Part shown: piece after piece, positions 23,545 through 35,164 of the stretch
Layout of the letters: the number at the start of each line of letters is the position of its first letter
Numbering within the stretch: position 1 is the first letter of the stretch
Origin: Theropithecus gelada
Lineage: Eukaryota; Chordata; Mammalia; Primates; Cercopithecidae
Direction: 5' to 3'
Length of the DNA stretch: 64,000 nt
NCBI RefSeq assembly: GCF_003255815.1
Contig: NC_037673.1
Span: 87,940,480-88,004,479, forward strand
The notes under the pieces: generated by a model
The model's input: the letters and a program-made list of their open reading frames with translations, nothing else
What the model was told of the DNA's origin: nothing
Database searches by the model: none
Made by a program: the position numbers and the translations under genes

Positions 23545-24192
23545 CAACCCAAACCCTCCCACACTGATGGTGGGTGTACAGTTTGAGACAACCACTTTGG
23601 AAAACGCTTGGCTAAACCTACTAAAGATGATTATACACACACTTTATGAACCAACAACTCCTCTCCCAAAGATAGACAGGTATGCATTCTCCAAAAGACA
23701 TAAAAGAACCTAAACAACTACTTGTAAAAGGCCAGAAAAATGCCCATAAAATATGAACAATTGCATGTATGCATACTATTTTTAATATAGATACAATAAA
23801 ACAACTAAGCATTGATCAACACTAGAATGGATAAATTGTATTATATATTCATCCAATGGAGTACCACATAGCAATGAAAATGAAGAAACTGCAGCTATAC
23901 ATGTTACATAGACGAATCTCACAAACATAATGTTGAGCCAAAGAAGCCAAACATATACACTGAGTGATTCTGTTTACATAAAATTCAGACCTATATCTAC
24001 CTAATCAGAACAGAGGTGATTCTTGGGGTGATTTGGGCTGAAGAGAGCCTTGGGATTCTGCCACTGTTTTATGTCTTCATATGGGTGCCAGTTATATGTT
24101 GGGTGTGTTTATTTGCTGATTTAATCAATATGTACACTTACTATTTGTGAACTTGTCTGCATCTATGTTAGTACTTCAAAAAAAAAAAAAAC
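23545..24192 (+). mobile_element. L1M 3' end
   Basis: The ORF2 C-terminal region and 3' UTR of an old L1: 'CACACTGATGGTGGGTGTAC', 'CTAGAATGGATAAATTG', 'CCAATGGAGTACCACATAGC' and 'GATGTTACATAGACGAATCTCA'-like phrases. It ends with 'GTTAGTACTTC' and a 13-A tail at 24180-24192. The frames are broken. Confidence 0.9.
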
Positions 24193-24587
24193 TTTAACAT
24201 TAAAAAAGCATCCAAGTTTTCAGGCAGTGCTTGCAACTACACACTAAATTATATTTCTTTCTAGATGATATTTCTTGGTTATTTGCAGAGGGAGATGAAA
24301 GTAAGAAAAAAGAGAGCAGCAGATAATCTGGGAAAGGTGTGCATACACTAGATTGATCTGAGTAATAAAGAGTTCTCTGAAGATTAATCCATGCATATTT
24401 AGCACAGACACACACATATACTTGTGGATATATATTTAAATGAGCATTGTGGCTCCTATATTTGTGAGTAATGAGGGCAAATATTTGTCAATCATTTTGT
24501 AGCATAAAAAGTCCTTGAATTATGCTAAGTATTTGAACAGAAATATTCATTTTTGTTTGGACTGGATGTTATATGCAATATTACAAA

Positions 24588-24710
24588 TATCATTCATTCA
24601 TTCACAAAATATGGGAGCACATACATATCTGAGTTGAGCATTGTGCTAGGGTCAAGGATGTGGAAGTAAGATGCAGAGTCCTTGCCTTTATGTGGAACAC
24701 AATGACCTTT
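24588..24710 (-). mobile_element. L2 LINE 3' end, antisense
   Basis: 'ATCATTCATTCATTCACAAA', 'GAGCATTGTGCTAGG' and 'CAGAGTCCTTGCCTTTATGT' are the reverse complement of the L2 tail. Confidence 0.7.
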
Positions 24711-26639
24711 TGTTCTCCAAAAGACCTATGAACTCCTTAATACAGATCAATATTTTAAATATCATCTCAGTATGTTCTATTGCCTATAGTACCTGACTCA
24801 TGAAGTTGACCAATGGTTTATTTTCATTTCTAAAACATGACCCTCAGAAGCAATATTTGGCTATGATATATTTTAAATTAACTCTCTTCCTCTCTCTGGA
24901 GCTCCTGCCTCTCCCATTACTTTCCCCCCTTCTTGCCTTTTTCTCTTCAACCATGACATTAAAAAACACACAGAATATATTTGCTAATTTCAATTCATTT
25001 TATACCTGTGACAGTAATTAAATAAGGAAATTCATTACTATCATTACCATTATACTTTTATCATTACCATTGCTTTGATATAAAATAAATGAATAGTTAG
25101 AATAGAAATCTATTATCAAAATTATCTTGTATGTGAAAAAAAGATTTTATTCCTCTGAATGATGTTATCTTAAATTGTCAGGGTAACTGAAAGGTGAAGT
25201 TTCTAGAGTCTAAAATTTGATTTAATTTCAATTTAATATTTTGTTATCAAAACAAACTGATACCATTCTAAATCTCTGTTGTTTTGAATATTTTAGTAAC
25301 TACTTTTTAATCTGGAAATGTTTTAAGAGTATTAACTCTATTTTCTCCTGAATAAACTTCCTTTTTTGGTTGAGCTATATTTATAACAAAGTAAAGTTAA
25401 ATTTCTCTATAACTCTTTCTAGTATTGTCAGCTAATTCTACCTAACCATTGAACAAGCAATAATTATTTAATATGTACTAATGTTTTAAATAATGTCTGA
25501 CGGCATCTCATCAATGTCAACTTTTTAAAAATCTTGAATGTTTGATCTTCGTAACTTTAAACATCCAAATGCTAAGAAGGTAAAAATTTTAATTTGCATC
25601 CATATATCTGTAGTGATATAATCAGAGAAGATTTGAAGCAAGCTTTTTATTCATAAAAATTTACTCTCTTTTCTCTGAATTACTTCACAAATCATATTGT
25701 AGGAGAACCTGTCAATAGACTAACCACTATGAAGACAATAGTTTTTATTCTTCGCAGGGCTCTTAGCAAATTTTAGAGTCTCTTGGGAATCTGCCTTCAC
25801 CATAGGTATGATAATAGCAAATAATTTCAAAGCATTACTCCAAGAAAAGACACCAGTTGATTGTACAAAGTATTCTAACTAAAACCAATTTGGTAGCTCT
25901 TATGTTCTTATGAATACTAGCAGGTAATAATGACTAATAAGGCTTAACAAAGGATGTGGAAGGGCATTCTAGATAAGAGAACACAATATACATGGAAAGG
26001 AGAAATGGATCCAAGGAACTTTGATTAGACCAATTTGGCAAACAAGCATAGCTTACTTAAACGACAGTGAGAGACAAGGACAGGTTAAGGAGCGATATAA
26101 TGCTAGAATAAATAAATTTTGTCAGTGTTGAAAATATTTCAACATAAATATGACTTTTAAGAAATTGTATTTTCAGATGTTCCTCTAAAGACATTCAACC
26201 AGAACTGGCATGGGAAGACTTGAGCAGAGGGAAAGTCTTAAGTAGTTATTGCTATAGAGAAGACTACAGGTGGCTGAGTGACTGTGTTAGTTTAATGAAA
26301 GAATAGAGACAATATCAGACAGTATGAGTAAATGTAAGACTAAATCTTATTGACTTGTACATGCCAGGAATATATTTTTTAATATTTCTTATAAGAACTT
26401 GACAAAGCAACATATACCATTGGATATAACACATAAAATATTTCACAATACCTAAGAAATATTCAATCTTTTTAATTTATATTCAAATTTTGCTACTATG
26501 CCATCTTTTTGGCTTATGACTCACAAAATTTTAACCATATATAACTACTTCATATAATTTTATAAATAAATCCATACTATAATAGACCCTATAACAGTAA
26601 TCCACAAACAAAAAGCTGAAACTGTGATATAAGAGATAG
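24711..26639. other. single-copy AT-rich DNA
   Basis: I recognise no gene or repeat in 1.9 kb. It is AT-rich. A pyrimidine-rich stretch at 24880-24950 gives a chance frame at 24800-25021. Confidence 0.5.
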
Positions 26640-26800
26640 CATTGCAGTGCCCTTGGGTAAGTTTACCTCTTTAAGCTTAATTTATTCATCTGTAAATTGG
26701 ACACAATAGTGGTATTTATCTATAGGATTGTATCAAATATTTATAACTATGCAGCTGTGAAAGTCAATTGCATTTTCAACACAATGCTCAGCAATCTCCT
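26640..26800 (+). mobile_element. MIR SINE fragment
   Basis: 'CCCTTGGGTAAGTTTACCTC', 'TTAATTTATTCATCTGTAAA' and 'TTGGACACAATAGTGG' are the MIR core in sense orientation, with the tail 'AACACAATGCTCAGCA'. Confidence 0.78.
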
Positions 26801-27035
26801 TTGTCAGACCACTATCTTCCACTTAATAGGAGCTGACAATTTTGCCAATTGTTTCACGACTACAAAACATGGGCCATCATCTTTCTACCCTCCAACAGTA
26901 GTTTACTCCACTGATTTTACCACCTCCAATAACAATCTCCTTTTTCCTTTCCAGCCTTTATTCCCACTTCATTCCAAGGCCAATACTATAAGATTTAGAT
27001 TTTTGAAGAGGGTACTCCATTTATGGTACACATTT

Positions 27036-27345
27036 CTGTACCAGTTTTTTTATTGCCAAGTAACAAGTCATTTCAAAACTTAATGACTTAAAGCACCATG
27101 AATTTATTATTTCTCACAATTCTGTAGATTAAATTCTGCTAATCTTGTCTGGGCTCATTCATGTAGCTGCTTTCAAATGATGGATTGGATGAGGACTCAG
27201 CTAGGGTGGCTGGGCCTCACTCTCTCTGGGGTCTTTCATCCTTAGGGAGGCTAGGCAAGACTTCTTCACCTTGTGGTAATAGCAGCATTTCAAGCAGGCA
27301 AGATCCAATGTCCAAGTGCTTATGAAGTGTCTGTTTTCGTCCTGT
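27036..27345 (-). mobile_element. MLT1-type MaLR LTR, antisense
   Basis: 'TTATTGCCAAGTAACAAGTC', 'ATTTCAAAACTTAATGACTT', 'TTATTATTTCTCACAATTCT' and 'GGCTGGGCCTCACTCTCTCT' are the reverse complement of the 3' part of an MLT1C/D-like LTR. The 5' LTR part is lost or unrecognisable. Confidence 0.72.
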
Positions 27346-27439
27346 ATGCTGATGTCGTATTGCTCAAATAAGTTATACTATCAAAGCTAGAGTCAGTGTT
27401 AGAAGGGACTAGAAAAGACAGTGATATAATTCACTAGAG

Positions 27440-27565
27440 GACATTACTGTAACAAAATACTATGATGACCTGTTGTGTGCATTAAATCAAATAATGCACA
27501 GAAAGTTCTTAGCATATGCCTACTACATAATATGCACTCAGTAAATGTTAGCTACTATTTAAAAA
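27440..27565 (+). mobile_element. MIR SINE 3' part
   Basis: 'GCATTAAATCAAATAATGCA', 'AAGTTCTTAGCATATGCC' and 'CTCAGTAAATGTTAGCTACT' match the 3' half of MIR in sense orientation. Confidence 0.75.
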
Positions 27566-29815
27566 TTAGTAATGACATTCATGATTATATATTTATATAA
27601 CTGTCAGTCTTACTGAGAAACTATTTTGCTTACTATAAACTGGTTTTTACCAACGTTACTGTGAACTGCCTCTGTTCTTACCCAACACCTATCTTGACTC
27701 CAGACTTAGCACTTGGATACAGCTCCTAAAGCAATTCTAGTTTCAAAATATCTCAATAAAAATAAATATCTTACTGAATGTTTCCTAATGCAATAGAGAA
27801 GATAACTTACACTATACACCACACAACAGAAACTTAATTAAATTCCATGTTATAATTCCCAATTTTCCCCCAATTTGTTCTGTCATGTCATCTGCTTTAT
27901 CATTTCTAATCAGCCTCTAAAATCCCTTCTCTTGCCTAAACAATTAACATCTCATTTTCACCAAGTATCTGTTACTTGGGTAATGGAAAGTCTGGTAGCC
28001 TTAATTAAAATAATCTTCCTGTCTTCTTAGATATGCGCAACCCCATCCCTCCAACCTAATCTAGGAGAATAGAGAAAATCTCAAGAATTTCAAGTCACAC
28101 ATATCCTTTAAAATAAGGAATATCAAATTGAAACAAATAAATATTAAGGATTAAGCTGTTTAATATACTACTAATTAGGAATTAAGAATATAGAGAAGGA
28201 CAAGATAATTTCACTGAAATTATTTTCATGTCTGACTTTTTTAACTGACCATTAAACAAAGTACTAAGATCAATGGGGCAACACACGTGTTCAAAGTGCT
28301 TCCAGAGCACGAAGTAGGAAGCCCCTGTGAATGTCAATAACATGGACTTTTACTCCAAAAAGAATAGACTCGGCAACATGCGTTGGTGATGTCATGCACC
28401 ATGCTTTTTTGAAACTCTCTACTTATTAGAGTGTTTTGTTTCGTGTTTCTCTTTCCCACTGTCTGGAACTTGAACTGATTGTCTCTGCTGTGTACTAACT
28501 GCAGACCTTCCCGCTGGTCCCCTGACACAGAATCAAGCTCACAGTTTCCACACTCACACCTGCTGTTACCCTCTCCTTCAAATACACCATTTATCTTGAC
28601 AGTAAGTAAACTTATCTCGGGAAGTATTCCTTGTGGAACTGTAGTTTGTCTTTTGGATTATCTGAAAGATCAAATTTTAAGTTCTCCTTTGATACCAAAC
28701 ATTGGTCTTTTCCTTCCTTGAGCAAGCTTTAAAAAGTACCTTTTCATCTCATGTAGAAAACACATGAGAGTGATGATAGTAAGTAGCATTTAAGTTTACA
28801 TGTAGGAGATGCTTTGAAAATTCTTATTTTTTCATATCAGTCTGATATAAAGAATAACATTGTTCAAGGAATGCTATAAAAATGGTCTCTGTGCTTCTGC
28901 GTGAGAAAGACATTGGCTGTTGGAATAAATCCTCTGTCAATCTCCTTTTCAAGGAAAAATAACAACAAAGACTTCAGAAAGCTATACCAGCTGAGCAAGT
29001 GTTTTTGTGAAACGTGACTTCAGACAAAATAGTAATCATCAGCTTGAAGAAGGAAAGTTTTTCTGTATAAGTGCATATATATAGCTGAGTTCCAGATATA
29101 AGATGGGTTTGAAGGGATACAAAGAAGCTATTAACAAGATTGTTGTTTGCTGAAGATATTCAATAACTAGATTGTCTGTACAAAGATTATATTGTGAAAA
29201 AGATAAACCTCACATTTGGACCATGATGGAATGGCATGGCAGAGTAATAAACTATAGAGGCAAGCGTGCGAACAATTTAGTGTAGGAGGTCAAAATAGTC
29301 TAGTATATTCATCTGTACTCATAACTTTGCACTTCTGTGTGCTTTTTGTATTGCTTAAAATCATACAATTTATTTTTGAGTTGTAATTAAGACATTTACT
29401 TAAGGACTTCAGACTTATTTATGTATTTGTTTAGTGAAAATAATTCTTTCCTTCCCTTTCAGTTTCCAGGTAAAAGTTAAATGATATGTACTTCTGATCA
29501 CATATTGTTAAATGTGGAATCTCTATGCAATTTTACATTCATTTCAAAAGGAGTTTTACACATAAGGAAAAAACTAGTACTCACTAAAGTAATGAGGGAG
29601 ATGAACAAATTATCAGATTTCCATGAAAAGTTTACAACGGAGTTAAAGGATTGGTCCATTACATGTCAGAAGTGGTTATAACAATATACGGTATATACCA
29701 AACAGTTTGAGAAAAAAATGCCATTAAATGTAAATATTTTAATAATGTTGATTAGTTTTTAGAATTTAGTGACTATCACATGTAAGTTTTAAAAAATGTT
29801 AGAAAATAAAGTATA
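27566..29815. other. single-copy DNA with an exon-like segment
   Basis: I recognise no repeat. At 28504-28602 there is a segment with exon-like borders: a preceding pyrimidine-rich stretch with 'TACTAACTGCAG' and a following 'GACAGTAAGTAAAC' donor-like site. The plus-strand frame stays open across it (28479-28721) but the encoded residues are low-complexity (Ser/Pro-rich) with no known domain. The branch-point-like TACTAAC is too close to the AG to serve that acceptor. Confidence 0.4.
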
Positions 29816-29819
29816 ATTA

Positions 29820-30330
29820 AATTATTAAAAATACCTAGCAATATCTGTTAACATTTTGAAATATTTCTTCCAAGAATTTTTTTCATGTGGAGAAATATGC
29901 CATTATAATGTTTAATTGGGATTATACTGTAACTATGTACATAATGTGTCTAGCTTTTATCACTTAACATAATTTTAAATGTATTTTATGAGTATATTTT
30001 CCTTATTTGTTTAATTTACCCCAGTTTTTATGCCACCTAGCAATGTATGATAGTAGGTTCCAGCACCCTCACCATCAAAAACATAAAGTTGTTATATATT
30101 TGATTTGCAATCTTTAGTTGAAATGAGGCCCTGTTCTTTTGACCTTTTATGACTTTCTGTTATCTTTTGAGAGTAAGCATTGTTCATTTTACTCATTGGT
30201 GGTTAATATTGTTTTCTAAGTGGTTAGTGAGAGTTATTTAAAAATCGTAAATATTAATCTGTCCTGTGATATTTCATATAATTTTTTCTCATTTTGTTGT
30301 TCTTTTTTAACTTTTTAGTGTAACATATTT
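29820..30330 (-). mobile_element. probable old L1/HAL1 fragment, antisense
   Basis: 'TTTAATTGGGATTATACTGT', 'TAGCTTTTATCACTTAACAT', 'CACCTAGCAATGTATGATAG' and 'TATAATTTTTTCTCATTTTG' follow the reverse complement of L1 ORF2 C-terminal and 3' UTR sequence. It is very diverged. HAL1 is an alternative. Confidence 0.55.
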
Positions 30331-30349
30331 GTAATGGTTTATTACTACA

Positions 30350-30950
30350 TCACCATAATATACTATTTTTAGTCACCTTAGCCAGGCTGCAAATATTTTC
30401 CAAACTCTCCTGTAAGGTTCTGGGTTTATATTGGCTACCAAAGACATTTTCATAAATGCAGGAGGAAAAAATGAAGTAGCAGCCATATTTTTATGCTCAG
30501 AAGATTAGTATAGAGTACCATCCATTGTATCATCTCACACTTGTCACTGATCTGTAGTCTCACTGGGATGACATGGGCCTCATCAGAAAGCCTCCTTACA
30601 GCTTTTTAAGGTCCTGAACCAAGTGAGTGTGTAGATTTGTGGTAAAGAGCTGCAGGTTCACTGCATATCGACCCTGCAGCAGTTTAAGGCAGAGAGAGAA
30701 TGATGTGGGTTCCAATTAACAGTAGTAGGTCTCTTATCACGAGTGTTTCATATCTAGTTTTCCTTTCTGACTGCTAATCTGGTTGATGGCTAATAGCTTG
30801 ACTCTCAACACCAGAGGCAGTGACAACTGCATTGCAGAGATGCTTGTTCCAATTTTCATAATTGTGTGAGGCCTAGTCTGCACATAAATTCCTTATTCTA
30901 TATCGTTAATATTGTTCTGCTTCTCTGATTGAACCTTGACTGAGACGGAA
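30350..30950 (+). mobile_element. possible LTR element, unresolved
   Basis: The end of this stretch ('CCAATTTTCATAATTGTGTG', 'AAATTCCTTATTCTATATCG', 'GCTTCTCTGATTGAACCTTG') resembles the 3' end of an old LTR or DNA element, where 'ctggagaaccctgac' is common. The first 400 bp are not recognised. Confidence 0.32.
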
Positions 30951-30964
30951 ACAGCTAATGGAAG

Positions 30965-31285
30965 GGGTTCTATATCAGTAGCCACTAGCCACTGTGGCTA
31001 TTGAGCACTTGAAATATTATTAGTAAGATTTGAGAATGGCTGTATCTATAAAATCCACAGCAGATTTCAAATACAGTAAGAAAAAAATGAAAATATCTCA
31101 TTAATAGGCCACATATTAACTACATATTAAAATAATATTTTTTCATATATTGGTTTAAATAAATATTAATTTTACTGATTTTTACATTGTTAATATGGCT
31201 ACTAAATATTTTAACAGTACATAAGTGGCTTGCATTTGTAGCTCACCTTGAATTTTTATTAGACGCTAATATTCGAGAGGAATAG
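30965..31285. mobile_element. hAT-Charlie-type non-autonomous transposon
   Basis: 'TCTATATCAGTAGCCACTAG', 'CCACTGTGGCTATTGAGCAC' and 'TTGAAATATTATTAGTAAGA' at the left, and 'AATATGGCTACTAAATATTT' and 'GTGGCTTGCATTTGTAGC' at the right, fit the MER-type hAT family with 'ctagccacatgtggctattgagcacttgaaatgtg'. Terminal repeats are degraded and the exact family is not assigned. Confidence 0.65.
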
Positions 31286-31434
31286 CACCTTAGAAATGAG
31301 TTATTAGAACTGGCTCCAACATTTCTGGAATTGGTCTCTGGTCTGACTAGATTAAAGGTGTTAATGATCCTTTTTTCCATTTGTGAAGTGAATTCTCATA
31401 ATCGGTGGAAAGCACTAGCAAATCAGACTCTTAA

Positions 31435-31465
31435 TTACCACCCATAGATACCTATAATAAAGTAC
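31435..31465. repeat. 31-bp inverted repeat, left arm
   Basis: Perfect reverse complement (31 of 31) of 32185-32215. It starts 'TTACCACCCATAGATACC'. The bases immediately outside both arms do not match. The spacer is 719 bp and contains an old L1 5' region in antisense. Confidence 0.95.
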
Positions 31466-31470
31466 CTGGG

Positions 31471-32184
31471 AAACATGACATCTGTGTATTCTTCCAGGCA
31501 GTTTCTGCTTCCTGCTATTTCTCCCAGTGTATAAGTCATATTTTTCTATTTCTTTGCAGATTTCATAACTTTTTACTGAAATTGGTCCTTTTAGATACTG
31601 TATTATAGCAACTCTGAATACTGGTCCTCCTGTTCCAGTGTTTCTTTTCTTGTATGTTTAATGACTGGCTGAATTGTTTTACTGAAGTCTACCCCTGTCT
31701 CCTTAACTGTGGCAAGCCTTTGATGTGCCTCAGGGAAGTATGGTTTTGGGCATGCCCAGTTATCTTGGGATGTCAGTTGTATTGGTAGGGTGCTCTTCCA
31801 CTCTTTTCTGACCACATCCAGCTATTAAACTCCACTAGTAGCACCTACTGATTGCTCTATTGTTTTCATCAATATCCCAAGGCTTAAATACCTCCATTAA
31901 TTCAATCAAATTAACCCAATCAAATTGTGGTCCCTTTGAGTGAATACTTTCTGAGGTTAGTGTTTCATATTGGTTCTGGACCCAGGAGTGCTCCTCCCAG
32001 CTGTCTTATCCCTGGGTTATTTTCTGCAAATTACCACCTTACATTCCAGGTTATATCTTTATTAGATCCATGAATCTTCAAATTGCCTTTCACCACAATG
32101 TCCAATATTTTTTAGAATATCTTTAGGTTAAAACTTCTCCATGCTTTGTTGCAAATAAAGTCAGTTAATTTGGGGACAGATTAA
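31471..32184 (-). mobile_element. old L1 5' region, antisense
   Basis: Read in reverse, 'ATGTGGTCAGAAAAGAGTGG' and 'ATACAACTGACATCCCAAGA' and then the ORF1-start region at 31588-31471 fit an L1M-type 5' UTR. The last 118 bp (31471-31588) pair with 32761-32877 in opposite orientation at about 92% identity, and all nine differences I count are transitions. The 70-codon frame at 31603-31815 on this strand is L1 leader sequence, not a gene. Confidence 0.6.
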
Positions 32185-32252
32185 GTACTTTATTATAGGT
32201 ATCTATGGGTGGTAAATATAGGTATCTATGGGTGGTATCTATGGGTGGTAAA
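32185..32252. repeat. inverted repeat right arm with tandem copies
   Basis: The right arm (32185-32215) of the 31-bp inverted repeat is followed directly by further copies of its outer part. The ~22-bp unit containing 'GGTATCTATGGGTGGTAAAT' occurs twice, then a shorter 'TCTATGGGTGGTAAAT'. The left arm has no such tandem copies. Confidence 0.93.
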
Positions 32253-32289
32253 TAAATATCTAGTGGAAAAAAAAATCTACAAAAAATCA

Positions 32290-34533
32290 GTAAGATAAGA
32301 GTCCACAGTATTTGAATCAAGATTGTTGCAGATTAGAACACAGGACTTACTCTACCATCAGCTCCCAGTGTAGGACTTTCTTCCTAGGAGGATAAAGGAT
32401 TCTCATTTTCATTCCGTCCTATTGTTGAGGCTGAGTGTGGTCACAGGTGGGGACTTCCTCCTTGTGCCCGCCCACCCACTATTTATGAAAGGTAGGTTCT
32501 AAGCAGGTGCAGTATGCTAAGAATAATGGAGTTCTGATAGCTCTTCTTCCTGTTCGTAAGCATGTGGTTCCAAGTTAGGAGATGCAAGCAAAGAGGACAT
32601 CATTATTATTCCTCCCTTTCCACCAGGTGCTAAGTTCCCAGAGTTGATGTGTCACTCAGAATAAACTTGCCTTTGTCCCCACCCCTAGCTTCAGAGCCTG
32701 GGCTCAGAGATTTTGCCTGGGGGAGAATCATAACATAAAACCAAAGGCTCCTAATCTGTAGACCAATTTCAGTAAAAAATTACAAAATCTGCAGAGAAAT
32801 AGAAAAATACGACTCATACACTGGGAGAAATAGCAAGAAACAGAAACTGCCTGAAAGAATACACAGATGTCATGTTTAATAGTAAAAAAACAAAAACTAA
32901 TGGAAATCATTAAAGAAGTAAAGGAAGGTATGATTGGAATGTTATACCAAATACAAAATCAACAAAAGTAGAAATTAATAAAAGGAACTAAATGGAAATA
33001 CCAAAGTTAAAAAGTAAAATAATCGCAATACAAAATTTACTTGTGGGGCTCCTCAGAGATTTGAACAGGCAAACTAAAAACTAGCAAACAAAGGTAAATG
33101 GATATAGATTATGGAACTTGAAAAAGAAAAAGAAAAAAGCATGGAGAAAAATGAACACAGTCTCAGAGAAATATGAGGCATTATTAATCACACAAACATA
33201 CATGTACTAAGAGTACGTGGAGAGGAGACAGAAGAAAAATAACAAATATTCAAAAAAAAATTACTGAAACTACTCAAAGTTATTGAAAAACAATAACCTA
33301 GGAATCCAGGAAGCTCAGTGAACTCCAGGTAGTATAAACACAAAGTAACCCACGAACAAATCATATTAAAAAGAATGAAACTCTCTGACAAGGAGTACAT
33401 TTGAAAGCAACAAGGGAAATATGTCCCTTCACTTACAAGAAAACTCCAAAAAGATTAACACACTTGACTTCTTGGCAGAAATGACTGAAACCAGAGACAT
33501 TGGGATGATATATTTAAAATGCTCAAATAAAGTTTCAACCTGGACTCCTCTATTCAGGAAAGCTTTTGTTCAAAAAGTGAAAGTAAAAGAAAGACCTTTA
33601 TAGATAAACAAAATCTTAGAGAATTTGTTGCTAGCAGACCAGCCATACACGACATACTTAATGAAGTTCTTCAGGATGAAAGCAAGTTACACCAGATGGA
33701 ATTTTCAGTCCAACTTGAAAAAATAAAGAATATTGTAAAAAAATTATGTAATTATCAAAAGTGGCATATTTTCCTCCTTTCTTCTCATATCTGATTTTAA
33801 AAGCAATGGTATAAAATGATATGTATATAATGCAACATAACATTGAGCCTATTGCATATAGAAATATAACATGTGTGCTGTATTTGTCAATAACAGCACA
33901 AATAAGGTGGAAGAGAATAAAGTATTAATGGCCTAAAATTACAAAAAGAGGTAAAATAATACTTAAAATAGTGTATTGTTAAGTTTGTAACATTAACAGA
34001 TGCAATATGTATAAAAAGAATACTACAAAAAGGCAGGGAATAGAGCTGTATAAGAGTAACAATTCTATATATCATTAGAATCAAACTGAGGTAAATCTAA
34101 AGCTAATTTGGATAAATTTCAATGTATATGGTAAGCCCTAGACAAAATGCTAAAAGCATATAAACCATAAAAAAAATTAAAAAATTAAATACAACTTAAA
34201 AAATGTTTACTTAATGCAAAAGAAAGCTATAAAAGAGAAATAAAAGAACAAAAAGGACCCTGGAGCATATAGAAAACAAAGAGTAAATTGGCATGAGTCC
34301 AATTATATCTATAACATTAAATGTGAAAATATTAAACAATGTAATGAAAAGGCAGAGCTTTTCAAGTTGGTTAAAAAAATTCAATTATATACTACCTAAA
34401 TGTGACACACTTTAGATTGAGAATAGACCAAAATTAAAATATGGAAAATATATTTGCAAAGAGCAAACACTTACAAAAGGTAAAAATGTAAATATTTATG
34501 TTATATATATTTTACCACAATTAAAAATACTGG
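32290..34533 (+). mobile_element. L1M 5' UTR, ORF1 and spacer remnant
   Basis: From about 32690 the match is clear: 'CAGAGATTTTGCCTGGGGGA', 'ACCAATTTCAGTAAAAAATT', then ORF1 with 'TTAAAGAAGTAAAGGAAGGT', 'CTCAGAGAAATATGAGGCAT', 'TAGATAAACAAAATCTTAGA' and 'GAGAATTTGTTGCTAGCAGA'. The ORF1-ORF2 spacer runs to about 34440. Bases 34440-34533 look like another L1 tail ending 'TTTTACCACAATTAAAAATA'. ORF1 is broken by many stops. The part 32253-32690 is less certain. Confidence 0.82.
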
Positions 34534-34673
34534 AAAACTGAATTCAACAACATATTTTAAAAATTACACAACAGGACGAAGTGGGATTTTGCCCAGGATA
34601 AAGCAAGTTTGGTTCAAAATCTGAAAATATATTAATGGGATGCATTATATCAATTGAATAAAATAAAAAATCA

Positions 34674-34970
34674 GTCAGGTACAGAGGCTCATGACTGTAA
34701 TTCAAGCACTTTGGGAAGCCAAAGCAGACAGACTGCTTGAAACAAGGAGTTTGAGACCAGCCTGTGCAACATGATGAAACCCCATATCTACAAAAAACAC
34801 AAAAACTGGGTGTAATGACACTTGCCTGTAGTCCCAACTACTTGGGAGGCTGAGATGAGAGGATTGCTTGAGCTCGAGAAGTAGAGATTGCAGTGAGCCA
34901 TGATGATATTATCTCACTGTAGCCTGGGTGAAAAAGTGAGATCCTGTCTCAAAAACAAGCAAACAAACAA
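34674..34970 (+). mobile_element. AluJ-type SINE
   Basis: A full-length dimeric Alu in sense orientation, strongly diverged: 'GGTACAGAGGCTCATGACTG', 'GTTTGAGACCAGCCTGTGCA', 'TAGTCCCAACTACTTGGGAG', 'GCAGTGAGCCATGATGATAT' and a tail of CAAA units. Old L1 ORF2 lies on both sides. The divergence fits the J subfamily. Confidence 0.94.
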
Positions 34971-35093
34971 AGTCACATCATCATCTCAATAAATGGGCAA
35001 ACTCCATTTGACACAATTCAGCATGTGTTCATGATTAAAACCCTCAAGAAACTTGAAATAAAAGGAAAATTTATAAAGCTAATTAAGAGTATC

Positions 35094-35164
35094 TGTGTTA
35101 TGCCATTTTTTCATTGCTATAAGGAAATATCTGAGGCCAGATAATTTAAAAAGAAAAGAGGTTT
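35094..35164 (-). mobile_element. MaLR LTR stub, left end of antisense provirus
   Basis: 'TGCCATTTTTTCATTGCTAT' and 'AAGAAAAGAGGTTTA' are the end of a MaLR LTR in reverse. The preceding 5 bp are GTATC (35089-35093) and the 5 bp after the far LTR at 38862 are GCATC. These are a likely 5-bp target duplication with one change. The LTR breaks off after about 70 bp at L1 sequence. Confidence 0.82.

Noticed and set aside
31435..32215. A new DNA transposon bounded by the 31-bp inverted repeat
   Set aside because: The inner DNA is old L1 5' sequence, no matching direct target duplication is seen, and the right arm is tandemly repeated. A rearrangement is more likely without multi-copy evidence.
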